From NCBI RefSeq assembly GCF_020382885.2, contig NC_058499.1, forward strand, positions 20,321,872 through 20,385,871: a DNA stretch of 64,000 nt. The letters run 5' to 3'. This DNA comes from Scatophagus argus (Eukaryota > Chordata > Actinopteri > Scatophagidae). This document shows, one piece after another, positions 22,311 to 35,135 of this stretch; position 1 is the first letter of the stretch; every line of letters begins with the position of its first letter. Both the position numbers and the translations under genes were made by a program. The notes below the pieces were generated by a model that was not told the DNA's origin, did not search any database, and saw only the letters and a list, made by a program, of their open reading frames with translations.

Positions 22311-25300
22311 CAGTAAATTCTGTGACCCTAAACCTGTCTTGTCTTACCTGACATTATCACTGTTTGAGATGTCACTGAAGAACTAGGACAACAAATACCC
22401 TCACTTCAACCTGGAGCTCACCCACACTTACGCACTTCCTCCCTCTGTCAGATTCTTCCTGGTTTGTCTTCCCTTCAAAGCCATGCTGACTCTGCAGCCC
22501 CCCACCCCACCACCCCTCGCTGCAAAGAAAACTGCACTGACATTACGACTGTGATGAGACAGCAGAAACGACTTGCCGGGAGAGACTTTGTTCTGCGTAA
22601 ACTGACTTGTTTTGAGCACAGCCCACACTCAGTCCCTCTGAGACACTGCCTGGAAACCAGAGCTGTCTCCTGTGAACAGTTGTCAGGCGGGTTTGGAGAA
22701 GAGTGGTGTTACCAACATATCAACTGAGTCCAGATTTAGTCTTGTTTTTACCTCTGCTAACAGCGGGGCCTGAGGACAGGGAGGCCAGTTTGTCAGCCAC
22801 TCCTTTTGGGGTGGATCCCCTGAGGATGAATCCTAATTATTTTTTATAACAAGATCACACTCAGGTCCAAATTTTCCCCTTCGCCAACACTGAGGTCTGA
22901 GGTTTGAGTGGCCATCCGACCTTTTGATTATTGCCACCATTGGGCCTAATAAACAAATCTGATCACTGCCTAACAGATGCGTTTAAATTGGCCTGGAGCT
23001 GAAGGCAGGAGCAGTAAATCTGCATTAATGTATAACTTACAAGTGATTCTTACATTATCTGTTGTCCACATATACTGCATTAAAGGTTTACCCTGATAAA
23101 TCTGCAGCCTCTGAACTGAGAAGTAACGTATGTAAATTTCACCAGTCAGCTACAAAACAACCATACACACACACACACACACACCGCTAAACACATTAGC
23201 ATCCACTACAACCGTAAAAGTATTCTATTAAGGTAACGTAGGCCTTTATTAGTCCCGCAGTGGGGAAATTCTCACTGGATCATCTAATTGAGTGCAGTAT
23301 AAGTCTGAACTGACATTCATGGCAATGCAAAATCAAAGATACCAACCATCTATTTGCACTAATGGAAAAGCAGGATACATCCTCTGGAGACAGTGAATGT
23401 CTGCAAAGAATGTTGCCCCAGTCCATCTAGTAGGTAACTGAACACTTGATCCTACTGGTGGCAGAGGAAAGGTCAGAAAAGTCAAAGGTCAGATCATCAG
23501 AGACAGGGGATTCATCCTCTGAGGACACTGCATGCCAAATTGCCAAATTCATCATCAATCCAATGTTTCTCAAGCAATTTCAAGCAGTGGACGGTACAAC
23601 CGACACTGTTGGTACACTAATGTTGCTACGGTGGTTAAAAAGACTGCAAACCTGTTGTGAAGACTTAAAACCTGAGAAACACTTTCCTGTCAGGGGACAT
23701 TCAGGACTGAATTTCCCTTCAGCTCATAGTTTGGTGACCTAGGATGAATAACTTATGACTAAGTAAGTTAATGGTTGTTGCTGCATTTTGTCAGCGGAAA
23801 GTGAGTGTCAAAGTTTTGGTGGCAAAGTAAATGTTAGGATTTAGGACTTAAAAAATGACCCTGCATGTCTGCATCTTATTGCATTGATCCTGACCACCAG
23901 AATTCATCTACTTGCACTAGTTAAAGATTGCTATTGAAAAGTAGCCCTCCTCTTCAAGCCTCACTACACGATGAGTCTACATCAGCTCCTCCTACACTCA
24001 GGGGTTTTTTTTTGTTTTTTTGCAGCTACAACTTCACTGCTAAATAAGGAAAACAAGCACACAGACAGAAAGATGTTTGATCATGCGTGTGCCTCATCTC
24101 TGAACAGGAACCAATGACAAACACACCAGCTTAACTAGTGTAAATCATGGTGACAAATGAGTTCTCTCAACACACGAGTGTGAACTCTGAAATATCAGGA
24201 AGAGGAGAAGGAGTGCAGCCCTGAGGCAGCAAGTTTTAAAGACAACAAGGATCAGAAACAGCCACACCCAACATGAGAGCAGATGCTTTACTCTAAAGGA
24301 CACAGAAAGAGGGGAACTTACATCAGAGTGAGAGTTTTCTGAAGGTTTTTTCACTCTACATCCAGCCAGCACTCATAGTCCCTTTTTGACCTTTTGCTGC
24401 CATTTTTCTCATTTTTGTGAACAACATAACAATGTGCTGTGCAGTGAATACACAGAAGACCTGATCCTTCATTAAAAACACACACACACACACACTCGAT
24501 CAGACAAGACCATGCGTTCATTTATTGAGCTACACACAGATGCTTCAGCAGAAGTGTTTTTCTTTTGGTTTCAGAGGAAGTGACAGGTGAAAAATTAAAC
24601 TTGCATGATTGCCAACTAGTTGGAGAACAGGGACTGAAGTTTAAAGTCTACTTTAACATCTTCCCTTTTAACTCAAGGAAAAACAAATTGCACACTAGGA
24701 CAAAACTCTGACCATCAATATTTCACCTTGTAAAAACTACAGGCAGGGCATTGTAAAACACATTATGCAGTGAAAATGCATACACTGTTAAGTGCTTTGA
24801 CAGCGTAGGTACAGGGCTCAAGGCCAATGGGTGACAGAGCACAGAGTCTTAAAAGATTAGCGTCCTGCAAAGTCAAGCTGTGTGCCATATATGCTGTTTA
24901 ACCCCTCCAGAGACAGAAGCACACAGGCCACACACATATCATGAAAAGAAATTTCAGCCACACATTGCACTGGTAAAACCTGGTAGACAAGTACAGTTGC
25001 ATATTTAAAATAAAATCCACTCTTTACCTGTGCACATCCCCTTGAAGTCATCATAGTCAGACCCTTGTCCTGCAGGCACAATCATAGAGCCTTCATATTT
25101 AAAGGCAGCCCTGGAAGATGCAGAATACATCGTGCGTTATTACCCAAAGCGCCATTCATTCTCACGATGTGTTTGATTGACAACAATGGCGTTATGTGCA
25201 AATCAGACCCAGAAATGCACAAAATGCCTCAGATACCCATGCAAGGTGGCAGCTGTGCGTCAGCCATGTGCGTGTGTCACTACTATAACGCTTTCCTCTC

Positions 25301-26136
25301 CGAATGCAGGACAAAGGAAATTACTTCTGCCCTGCTGGGCCTCATAACTGTGTGTGTGTGTGTGTGTGTGTGTGTTAGACCGCTAAATGGGCAGAATACA
25401 GATCAACTAGATCAGATCAGCTAGGAGGAGGCACTGAGAGCTGCGTGTATTTTAGAGTTTATTGTTATGAACACTGGATCCAGGATTTCATGTGTCTAAT
25501 GTGAAACAATACAATCAGGTCTGTGACCCGCCCGATCAAGATTTTTCAGGGTGAGGGTTCTGAGAGAGTCCTGCAGTTTCTTGGATGAAACGATCTGGTC
25601 GGTCACCGAATTGTGCCCACAATGTGCCACTCTAGCGCGTACCCGAGAAAACAGGTCTAACTACTGTAAAATATCGAGCAATTTAATGTTACCTTAGCTA
25701 GATGCAACGGTTCGCGTGGCATAAAATACCGCTCATTACGTGTTCTACGTCTTTACGACTCTGTCTTTCATTCGGCATGTAAAAAAATAAAATCTAAACT
25801 TTCCAAAAAAAACCGCAGTGGGCGTTAACGTTAACAGGCTGTGTGAAATATATTTCTACTGAGATTAAACAGAAACACGGATTGCTTGATGGACTACGTG
25901 TCTGCCGAAGTAAATTATGGCAAGTGAGTTTAATATTCACATTAGGTGCTGAGTTGTGTGTAAGGTTACAACACTTTTACTTTAATAAATAGCCAAAGCA
26001 GTATACAATAGTCACATATTTGAACAGAGTATGGATACGGAACCAGGTCTGACACTCACCAATTGATGTCCGTGTTATCGTCTCTGACTTGGTTGTAAGC
26101 CTCTCTGCAAGCCTCTTTATCGATCTGGGTTGCCAT
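17827..26136 (-). CDS. cotl1: Coactosin-like protein (F-actin binding)
   Basis: Four coding exons: 26136-26060, 25110-25028, 19819-19662 and 17937-17827. All junctions are GT/AG and in phase, giving 429 nt and 142 residues, the same length as human COTL1. The protein starts MATQIDKEACREAY and ends GGANYDAQAE, close to the human protein end to end. It is a single ADF-homology domain. Lys75, reported as needed for F-actin binding, is conserved in SKRAKF, and Lys131, reported for 5-lipoxygenase binding, is conserved in SELKKAGG. The protein acts in the cytosol on actin filaments. Introns are about 0.9, 5.2 and 1.7 kb. The gene lies head-to-head with klhl36, the arrangement I recall in mammals. 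The start is the first ATG of the exon and matches the family start. Confidence 0.97.
22265..22310. repeat. GT dinucleotide microsatellite in cotl1 intron 2
   Basis: A GT run of about 20 units passes into a short GC/CG tail. It is a simple repeat, and frames translated across it are not genes. Confidence 0.95.
23235..23345 (-). repeat. Short fish interspersed repeat with GGGGAAATTC word
   Basis: The sequence around CTTTATTAGTCCCGCAGTGG followed by GGAAATTCTCAC matches a short repeat that is abundant in fish genomes and often follows 'TTTATT'. Related pieces occur near 29985 (reverse orientation) and in the insertions within the aldo-keto reductase copies. The class is not asserted and the ends are approximate. 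Confidence 0.6.
25350..25376. repeat. TG dinucleotide microsatellite in cotl1 intron 1 region
   Basis: About 13 TG units lie just upstream of cotl1 exon 2 within intron 1. Confidence 0.95.
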
Positions 26137-29100
26137 TTTTCGGGTGGACGGGAACCAAACAGTGGAAGTCAACGATGTATCAGTACAAACGAGAGAGCTA
26201 GCTACGCAGTAATAAAGCAGCTAACTTATACAGTTGATGTTAGGCCTATACATCAGAAAACTGATAACGCTATACAATAGGCTTCACTCCCAAATCACGA
26301 CCACCGCACTGGAACAATTGAGTCGGTGGGACTTAACGGAAAAAGACGGCTCTTCTTCTAGCAGCTCGGATCATTTCCTGTATATTGCCACTTTATGGGC
26401 GTTGGTGATGTTAGTCGATCAGACTGCCAAAGAAGATAGAGAAGTCACCCAGACGCTGGATTCAGCCTTCTCCTTGTATGTGTGAGGACCGCTGTAAAGG
26501 CAGCCACAGCATGCAACTGCACTTTCCTGTGAGGACTTTCAAAATAAAGTAAAACGCAATAACGGCTGCAACAGATGAACCTGCAAAAAATATATTTGTA
26601 TATATATTGTTATAAACGATACTATGAGAACGACGTTCAGTATTATACTGTTAACAATATACTTTTAAATGCACAAAACACACATGTTTATACACATATA
26701 GGGTTGGGTCAGATTACCTTATATTCAGTTACTGAATACGGGCATGGCGATTTTTGTAATCTAATCTATTAGATTACCAGACAAAAATAAATTAATAAAT
26801 TGAAAATATTGGATCTTGTATGCCTTACAAAAATATTCTTTCTTTCTCTTTAAACTTCTTACACATTACAGCTGGGTTTAGTAACCACTCTTCTCTAACA
26901 TGTGAGGTGCTCATATGCTGCTAAATTTGACAATCAATTGGCTTCTTAAATTATTTGTTTTTTTACAATTTTGTTACATTTTGTGGACATGCCTCTTTCC
27001 TCTCTGTTAGGGGAAAGGAAACTATCAGCATTGAAGTCCTTTTCAACATAGTGGCATGATTGTGCTTACATGGATATACACTATACAGTGACATGTTTGC
27101 AGCCAAATAATGCCCAGGAAATTATCCCATGCAGATAACATCAAACAATAGGATACTTAATTTCAGCAGCAGCAGATTTGCTCTTTGTTTTCTTAGTGGT
27201 TACAGTGAGTGATTATTTGTTCTAATGGATTTATCTCTGAACACTGGAAATGATACAGAGAAAAGCAGGAAAATGGGCTGCTACCAGGGACAACATTATA
27301 AAATCCATCTAAAATGTAACAATGAGTATATGTGTGTCATCCTGTGAGAAATCGCTTATTTATAAAAGCACATTTGTTTTAATTTTGTCCAACAGAAAAT
27401 GCAGATTACTTGATTGTTCTTTTTTCATTAACAAAGATTTTAATTTATTCTGAAGGTAATATCATTCACTTCCGGTTTTACTTTTGTTAAATTGTGCAAC
27501 TTGACAAAGATCGATGCTGAGCTATTAAAACCTACCAATTGTGTTTAAATCATTTACTTTCACTTAACTTTAACTTATTTGATTTGTCCTTGGAGACCAA
27601 CTAAGGACTTTTAATTGATTTTAGACTGTATAGTCTAGTACTGCCTAAAACAGCAGTACTATAATAATAAAATACATTTTATATAATATAATAATAAAAT
27701 ACATTTTGTATGTCTGCTATATGTTCAGCTCAGTGACAAAGCACCGGGCTGCACTGGTCAGTACAACAGGCAGGCAGCACAGAGGTCAGAGGTCTCGTCC
27801 CTCCTGCTGCGAGTCCTGAGTCCACGGTCATCACTGGCTGTCTGATGACACCGAAGAGGTCCGATGGAGAGAGCGACCACCACCCACCCAGAATGAGTCC
27901 TGCACCACCCCGCCACCTGCTGGTCCTCCAGCGCCGCTTCACAGCCACCTGTTCATAGCTGGCGTCCAAGAATCCAGTGTGACCATTAAAGGAAATCATA
28001 ACTTTGTGAAGCCATCTTCATGTGTCATGTACATGTAAACATAATATAACACAGCTTCTGACATGACTGTGTTCAGTCATGTCAGAAGCTGCAGATACAT
28101 TAGTCATGTTACTCACATTTTAGACATGGCACAAAAAAATATGTCATTAAATACAGACGTTAGCAGGTTATTTGTTATCAGTCCATCTTGCTTTGTGGAA
28201 GCAGGTAGGCTGACAAAGTGAGCTGCAGACTGGGTCATAAAATCTGGAAAAGCTTTTTCAAAGCTTCTATTCGTCTAGAGTGAATTTTATATTTGGAAAT
28301 TACATATAAAATGTATTTCTGTTATAAAAATGGAATGGAAAATACATAGAAAATGCATTTCTGCTTTCATTACCAAGTATTGTGGGTAATGTGATTTAAT
28401 TTGCATGTATAGTCTCTCTCACACTTAATTACCTCATTCCGACTGAGGAAAAAAGAGAATAAATACTTTCAACAGAACCCGCTTGACTGCTTCTCATCAT
28501 AATAATGAAATAAAATCCAGTTCATTTCTGTAAAACCACGTTCCATATTTCATTGTTCATCTTCCTCTACTTCATGTCCTTCTTTATTAATTTCTCTATG
28601 TTCTGTCTGCAGATACAAACCCCATCTTTTTTATGGAATTCACCCACATTAGAGTTCATTATGGCTTAGGCTTACAGGACTTTCGTGTAGGATCTATTTT
28701 CTTTCCATAGTAGTTTCCATAGCATAGTAGAAAACACATGAAACAGCTCATAGTAAGGTCTGTGAGAAACCAGGTCATGATTTCTGTTAATAGGTAGTGC
28801 CGTTGAGCTTTTGCGGTGCCTTGTGTTATAGTCCAGAGATGGCAACTTTGTGAAAATATCACCAAAACAAACAAGATGGGTAAATAGCACTGCAGTTCAG
28901 AGGGAAAATGTGTATTTTGATTTGGGAGTGAACTGCCCCTTTAAACGTCGAATAGTAGCTAAGCCTAAATATCTAAAAACTTAGATGACGTTGCCAAACT
29001 TGAACGTATTCCAATAGGTTTTGGTTTTGGTGCCTAAACTTAACCATTTTGAGGGTATAGTCGTAGCTCCATCTTATAAAACTTATAAAACATCTTAAAA

Positions 29101-29460
29101 ACACAACAACCACAACATCGGAGTGAAAAGCCTCCTTTTCAAAATAAAATGGCATACTAAGGGTGCGATTAAATTTTCAAATGAAAATGACGTACTGAAA
29201 AACATTTTGAGTAACTACAGGTTCCTTATGGTAGTGTCCTTTCTTAACACTCATCAAAAACCTTCCGTAACATGATATGACAACAGTTTTTTAAACAGTG
29301 TTTGGTAATAATTCTTCGACTTCAAAAGTCTAGAACCACAAACCAGAAAGGTCTATGGAGCTATTCCACTGTCAGTATGGGGGGTTGATAAATTGTTAAA
29401 TTCGATCGCTTACTTATTTATTTGTATGTGGGAGATGTGTTAAATTCATTTATTTATTTA
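26137..29460. other. Head-to-head spacer between cotl1 and klhl36
   Basis: No coding exon is recognised. The cotl1 side (about 25550-26500) is richer in CG dinucleotides than the rest and probably holds its promoter and 5' UTR. The middle is AT-rich and includes a duplicated AATAATAAAATACATTTT word at about 27663-27710. A perfect inverted repeat at 28052-28091 is listed separately. The klhl36 promoter is likely near 29480-29780. Confidence 0.4.
28052..28091. repeat. Perfect inverted repeat, 18-bp arms, 4-nt loop
   Basis: CAGCTTCTGACATGACTG at 28052-28069 is followed by TGTT and its exact reverse complement at 28074-28091. The form resembles the hairpins at 12036 and 14285. Confidence 0.97.
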
Positions 29461-29974
29461 TTTGCTTTCTTATTCTTCATTGTCACTCAATGCATGTTTT
29501 ATTTCGCAGTGCTTTGGGGAGTCACAAGACGTAGGAACTTATTTTGAAAACCTAAACCGGAAGCCCGTTTGTTTGTTCAGGCTAGCTGTTGATATGCTAA
29601 GTTGTGCATCTCTTTCTGTGGTGCAACAAATTATGTATTTACCGGAACATGTCTCAGTAGGAACAAACGGTGTTGAAAGAGAAACAGGCAGGTTGTGTTG
29701 TCGTTGAAAAGCGTCGCATGTCGGTCGTTTTCTTCCAAAATGCAGCCGCTTCTCCCTCTTGTGCTAAGGTGCGTTAACAGGAGATGCTGTTAACTGTGGC
29801 AAAGCGTAACCAGATAGCTTCTGCTCCACCATACGTCCATATGTAAGCACCAGTCAGGTTACAACAATGGGAGCTTTATAGGTTTCAAATCAGAAAGTGA
29901 CTGAATTTAACATACGTTATTGTTATGACTGTTAGGCTATGTGTGTCGGTGTGTATTCTTGGTTTGCTAGTTAA

Positions 29975-30024
29975 TCTTGAATTTCCCTCGGGATCAATGA
30001 AGTATCTATCTATCTATCTATCAA
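29975..30024. repeat. Fish repeat fragment with ATCT microsatellite tail
   Basis: GAATTTCCCTCGGGATCAAT followed by GAAGTATCTATCTATC is the reverse complement of the common fish 'GATCCCGAGGGAAATTC' repeat. It ends in about five ATCT units. Confidence 0.7.
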
Positions 30025-30244
30025 TATAACAGTATGGAGATTACATGTCTTCACAGCACAGAAAGGTGAGGACAATAGATGCTCTGACATGTTCTGTTAC
30101 TGTTCTGTGCTTACTTACAATACTTGGTTTTCCTTGTTCCCAGATATGTGAGGATTAATCTACTACCAGGAGTGAGGTACAGTTAAGGTTAAGTGAGTTT
30201 TTGCTGGGTATTGTAATTCCATTGTGTCTGTGTGTGCCCTTTAG

Positions 30245-30268
30245 ATGATGTCTGCCTGAGGGGACATA
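30245..30268 (+). promoter_or_regulatory. klhl36: klhl36 5' leader piece with a four-codon upstream ORF
   Basis: A pyrimidine-rich acceptor ending CCCTTTAG at 30244 suggests the first coding exon starts at 30245 after a noncoding exon. The leader then opens directly with ATGATGTCTGCCTGA (Met-Met-Ser-Ala-stop, 30245-30259), nine bases before the main ATG. Such an upstream ORF could lower translation of the main frame. A donor for the upstream exon may lie near 29769 (AAGGTGCGT) or 29841, but this is not resolved. Confidence 0.4.
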
Positions 30269-33200
30269 ATGGACAATGGCAAACTGAGCCGCGTGTGTCG
30301 GCCCCAGCGGATCAGTGAATCGTCCAAGGTCAGTATGTATGTGTGTGTGTCAGTGAGAGGACCGATCACAGGGCTGAACCTATGACCAGACTTTCATATA
30401 CACACAAACAAGAAGGGAGAGACATTCACCTCCTTTACTGCTGAGGTTGGACATTTCAAGAGACACTATCAACACAAAGTACAAATAGCATTTATCATCA
30501 GCACTGAGTAATGTTATTTTCTGATTATGTGGTATGCTTTATAGCTGCTCTGCCAGCTGTTTTATCAGATCTGCAGAATAGCGATGATTCCTTTCGTCTG
30601 AGCCACAGTCGGTCTGGAGGAAGCTCACACCAGCCTCTCAGCAATCAGAAACAGGCTTCAGTGGAGTGTGTAGATGATGATGTGCTTTTAATTCATTCAT
30701 CCACATATGAGAACAATTAGAACATGATCTTTTTTTGGCATTATTATTTTGGCTGCTCCTCGTTAGGGAATACCACAGTGGAGGCTCTGTTACTATCTTA
30801 CTGGCAAAGTGAGCCCCCCCAACTTGACTGATCTTCAGATTTGGTTTGGTAGACTTTTTTGCCGAATTTATCTTTTTTGGGAAAACAATTAGGCAGGGGC
30901 CTGTAAGCTAAAATGTTGACTGAGGGCAACTCAGATGAACATTTTAACAATTTGAGCAACTCAGATCTTTCCATCTGGTCAGTGTGTTGTGGTGTTGCGT
31001 TGCAGGTGTTCCGCTGGATGGATCAAGCTGTGGATGTTCTGCAGGGTCTCAATGAGCAGCGGCAGCACAGCCAGTTCTGTGATGTGGTGCTGGTGGCTGA
31101 CGATCAGCGGGTTCCTGCTCACCGAGCCCTGCTGGCTGTCTCTAGCCCATATTTCCATGCTATGTTCACCTTGGGAATGAGGGAGGAGCGCCAGGAGGAG
31201 GTACGTAGGATGCTGCGAAGAAAATTTTCTACACAGGGAAAATCAGGGGAATTGTAAATCATTTTGTTTTATTTTTTTTCCATTCCACATTACTTGTTTT
31301 TTCATTATTTTCTTCTTATTTATCTTCTCTGTCTCAATTTTTATGTAGATTATTAATGATAATAATGTGATTAAGAGACTCATGCTGTGATAAATGTGAA
31401 GTTTGTTGGTGTACACAGACATTATGATATATCCGAATTCTGATTAATCGCTCTTGTCTTCCTACGGTCTGTAGGTGGAACTGGTTGGGATGTCCTTCAT
31501 CGGTCTGAATGCTGTAGTGGACTTCCTCTACAGTGGAGAGCTGTCACTGGATGGAGGCAACATTGACTATGTGCTGGAAGCAGCCCACCTTCTGCAGGTA
31601 AGAACCTGGTCACTTTCTATACATTTAATATCAAGTCAACACATGATGTTAAGTGATGTTGGTTGCTTGGTCAAGAAATGTAAAATTTAATGTCAAAAAA
31701 GAAGTAAAAACCTGTTGTTCAGGTGTGGCGAGTGGTGGATTTCTGCTGCCAGTACCTGGAGAGGGAGGTGAGCGAGGACAACTACCTGTACCTGCAGGAG
31801 CTGGCTCTGCTCTACAGTCTGGAGAGACTCGACAAATACATCGACCACTTTATCCTCACACGCTTCGCTACGCTCTCCTTCACCCCTGATTTCCTCCGTG
31901 ACATTCCTTTACACAAACTCACCTCCTACCTCTCCAGCAGCCAGGTGAACACTCTAAGTTGTTTATATGTATAGATTTAAAACTTATTCTTGGAAACTGC
32001 AGTTGACGAAAAAATTCTCACCACGACATGCATAGGATCCACTTCATGTTGGGGGGAAAAAGTGTTTGTATCTGATTAAGTTGACATACGTCTTATTTCA
32101 TAACCAACAACCAATCTGTATAAGCAGTTGATCAGAGATGTTTCAGCAGTGTGATCTTCATTTGGCCTGGGTCCACTCACATGCATGTAATTGATGTTGG
32201 GTTGCTTTGTAATAAACTTCTTATGCAAGCAAGACGGTGTCAACGGAGATCTCTTTCAACATCTTCACATCGTCGCTATTTAATATACAACAGTTTCGGT
32301 AATTAAACTCTCTTCTTTGTTAGGTTCAGCACGACAGTGAGCAGGCTCTCCTTCAGGCCACCCTGCAGTGGCTCAGCCAGAGTCCTGAGCGGACCGCCCA
32401 TGCCGGACAGCTCCTCTCCCACATTCGCCTCCCTCTGATGCCCGTGGGGGACCTTGTGGGCCGGGTGCTGCCGGCGGTGCGGGCCCTGCTGCCGGCGGAG
32501 GCTGGCTGTGAAGCCTTGGTGGAGGAAGCTTTGGGGTACCACGGCAGGCCTAGCGCCCAACCGCTCCTGCAAACAGGACGCACCGCACTGAGGGATGGAG
32601 TCGAGCAGCTGCTGCTGATTGGAGGAGAGGTACACATGCCAGTCTGTTTACTGTTAAATTGAGTGTAACATTAACTTTACGGTTGGTAGTTTACTTTTAA
32701 ATGAAAAAAATTACTGTAAAATTAAAAATAAATAATACATTGACTCACAGGCCTTGCTTATGAAGGCTTTTAACTTGATTTGGATTTGGGCTTTGTCCTA
32801 AAGGTTTTAAAACTTACAACAAACTGTTTGAAGTGAATGTTTTTAACATCTGTGTTTAATGTTAATGACAGTAAACTCAGAACAGAAACTCATTAGCTTC
32901 CTTTAACCTTTTCTCTTTACTTATCCAGGTGTCAGAACATGGAGAGGAGCTGAGTGCCAATGTTTGCCGGCTGGATGGTGAAACAGGAAGCTGGGAGGTG
33001 GAAACAGAGTTGCCGGCCCAGCGGAGCCACCACTGCCTGGCAGTGCTGGGGGGCTTTATCTTCGCTGCTGGTGGTAGCTCATCGAGGGACAACGGTGGAG
33101 ATGCTGCCTGTAACCTGCTCTACAGATATGACCCCCGCCACAATCAGTGGACCAAGGTACTGGACCAAGGAACCCCTTCTGTCCTCCTTATCAATTGCTT

Positions 33201-34967
33201 TTCAGTTTACAAATGAAGTGTATATAGTATACACAAAACATGCAATGCAGCATTTTGAAATCTGCTATATTATGTGAAACAGTATGTTTATGTACGTCCT
33301 CTTGTGAATGTGCTATCTCAGGAAGGCCTTGAAGGTCTTTCCTCAAATTTAGCACAAGCGCCCATTTAGATTCAAGGTTGAAACGACTTGTGTTTTGTGT
33401 GAGCTCACAAGACACATTTTTAGCCATAACTAAAGAATTTGTACGCAAATGCCTAATAGGATAAAATGATAAAGTGGTGGCATTTTAAATGCAAGGGTAA
33501 AGATCAACTTCACTGTGACATCATCATGTTTTCTGTCCATGATTCAACAGCATAACTCAGGAACAGAAGGGCAGATTGTGACCATATTTCACATGTGGTC
33601 ACGTACTGAATTGACGACACTAATCTTAGGTGTCCACCTTTAAACAGATCTCCTGTGTTGCCAGGTTGAAGATTGCTTGACACATTGGTTTTTCAGGTGA
33701 TTCCCTTTGCAGCATGTGATCCCCTCTGTAAAAAATAATCTTTAAATGAAGACAGGAAATTCTCACTGGAAATTATTCACTGTAATCATACATGACAATA
33801 TACCAAGAATTACACTAACTTTCTTTTAGTGGATTCCTTCGGAGTCGTCACTCCATGTATTATATGAGCTTGGGCAGCTGCAACTTAACTGGTGAGTGGG
33901 GGCATACAACCGTGACATAGTAATTATAGTTTCCTGTGAAGCACAATCAAAAGTGCCAGAACATTCAGTGAAGGAGGTATGTGAGAAGGGATCAGGGTAA
34001 AAGTATATCACCCATCTTTGTGCTATTATTTATTCTTTTTGATTTCTTACTTCCAGCTTGTTGTCTTTAAACAGCTAAGTAGCCCAGACACAGTGACGGT
34101 GTGATGTTTTCCCAGGGTGCTCCAATGAACCAGCGGCGAGTGGATTTTTACTTGGGGGCGGTTGGAGAGTGCCTGATCGCCGTGGGTGGGAGGAATGACA
34201 CCGGAGCTTTGTCCTCTGTGGAGGTCTATTGTCCCGCTGAGGACTGCTGGTCCTATGTGGCAGGGCTGCCCAGGTGGGAACATGTTACTACTGGATCTGC
34301 TATATTATGTGGAAATTTTTCCCATTGATATATATATATATTTAATCAGTCCTACATTTGGCTTTTGAATTCTTTTGAATTGAATTCTTTTGTTTTTAGG
34401 TTTACTTACGGCCATGCCGGTACAGTCCACCGTGGCATAGTCTACATCTCAGGTGGTCACGACTATCAGATCGGCCCATACAGGCGAGATGTCCTTAGTT
34501 ATGATCCATCACGGGACAGTGATGTGTGGGTGGAACGTCAGGCCATGTCTCTGGCCAGGGGCTGGCACTGCATGGCCTCCCTCAACCACTTCATCTATGC
34601 CATAGGGGGCAGTAATGACCATGAAGACACCACAGAGCGCTTCGACATCCTGCAGGTGGAGTCCTATGACCCACATAGTGGCCAGTGGAGTCGTGTGGCA
34701 CCGCTGCTGCTGCCCAACAGCGAGGCGGGGCTTGCTGTCTGGGCAGGGAGGATCTATGTGCTTGGGGGCTACAGTTGGGAGAGCATGGCGTTCTCCAGAG
34801 CCACGCAGGTGTACAACCCTGACAAGGACTCGTGGTCCAGAGGGCCAGACCTGCCAAAACGCATCGCAGGGGCCTCGGCATGTGTGTGCACTGTGAAACC
34901 CTCACCGTCATCTCCGGAGAAGAAGAAGATGGGACAAAAAATGAAAGGAATATCACACTCCACATAA
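30269..34967 (+). CDS. klhl36: Kelch-like protein 36 (BTB-BACK-kelch Cul3 adaptor)
   Basis: Eight coding exons: 30269-30328, 31006-31200, 31475-31597, 31723-31944, 32324-32629, 32929-33156, 34116-34273 and 34400-34967. Every junction is GT/AG and in phase, giving 1860 nt and 619 residues (human 616). The BTB domain starts near residue 44 ([20 protein letters not shown]), BACK covers about 155-265, and six kelch blades cover about 290-605. Blade motifs include [37 protein letters not shown] and [10 protein letters not shown]. The N-terminal RISESSK and the FTYGHAG and VDFYL stretches are close to human KLHL36. By family, it recruits substrates to Cul3 ubiquitin ligase. The C-terminus is lysine-rich ([11 protein letters not shown]). 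The start is chosen because it gives the family N-terminus MDNGKLSRV. Confidence 0.97.
33285..33630 (+). repeat. Interspersed fish repeat in klhl36 intron 6
   Basis: Phrases such as 'gctatctcaggaaggccttg', 'ttagccataact', 'caacttcactgtgacatcat' and 'cagcataactcaggaac' belong to a repeat I know as widespread in percomorph introns. The class is unsure and the ends approximate. It does not touch the splice sites. Confidence 0.6.
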
Positions 34968-35129
34968 CAACAGTGAAGGACTTTGTCTTTGTCCAAAAAT
35001 AGTCTGATACTTGAGATACAAAATCCTTGAGTAGATAAAAGTTTTAGAAAAGTATCAGAAACATTTTCCTGCCCAGAGACACTGCATCAGCACAACAAGG
35101 GAGAGGAGGAGTGATAATGCTCAACACTG

Positions 35130-35135
35130 AATAAA
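35130..35135 (+). terminator. klhl36: Candidate klhl36 poly(A) signal AATAAA
   Basis: This is the first AATAAA after the stop codon, 163 bp downstream. A longer 3' UTR is possible, since no further gene follows for over 1 kb on this strand. Confidence 0.5.

Noticed and set aside
26740-26790. Small palindrome GTAATCTA-ATCTAT-TAGATTAC
   Set aside because: Arms of 8 bp in AT-rich DNA are expected by chance, unlike the 17-21 bp perfect hairpins.
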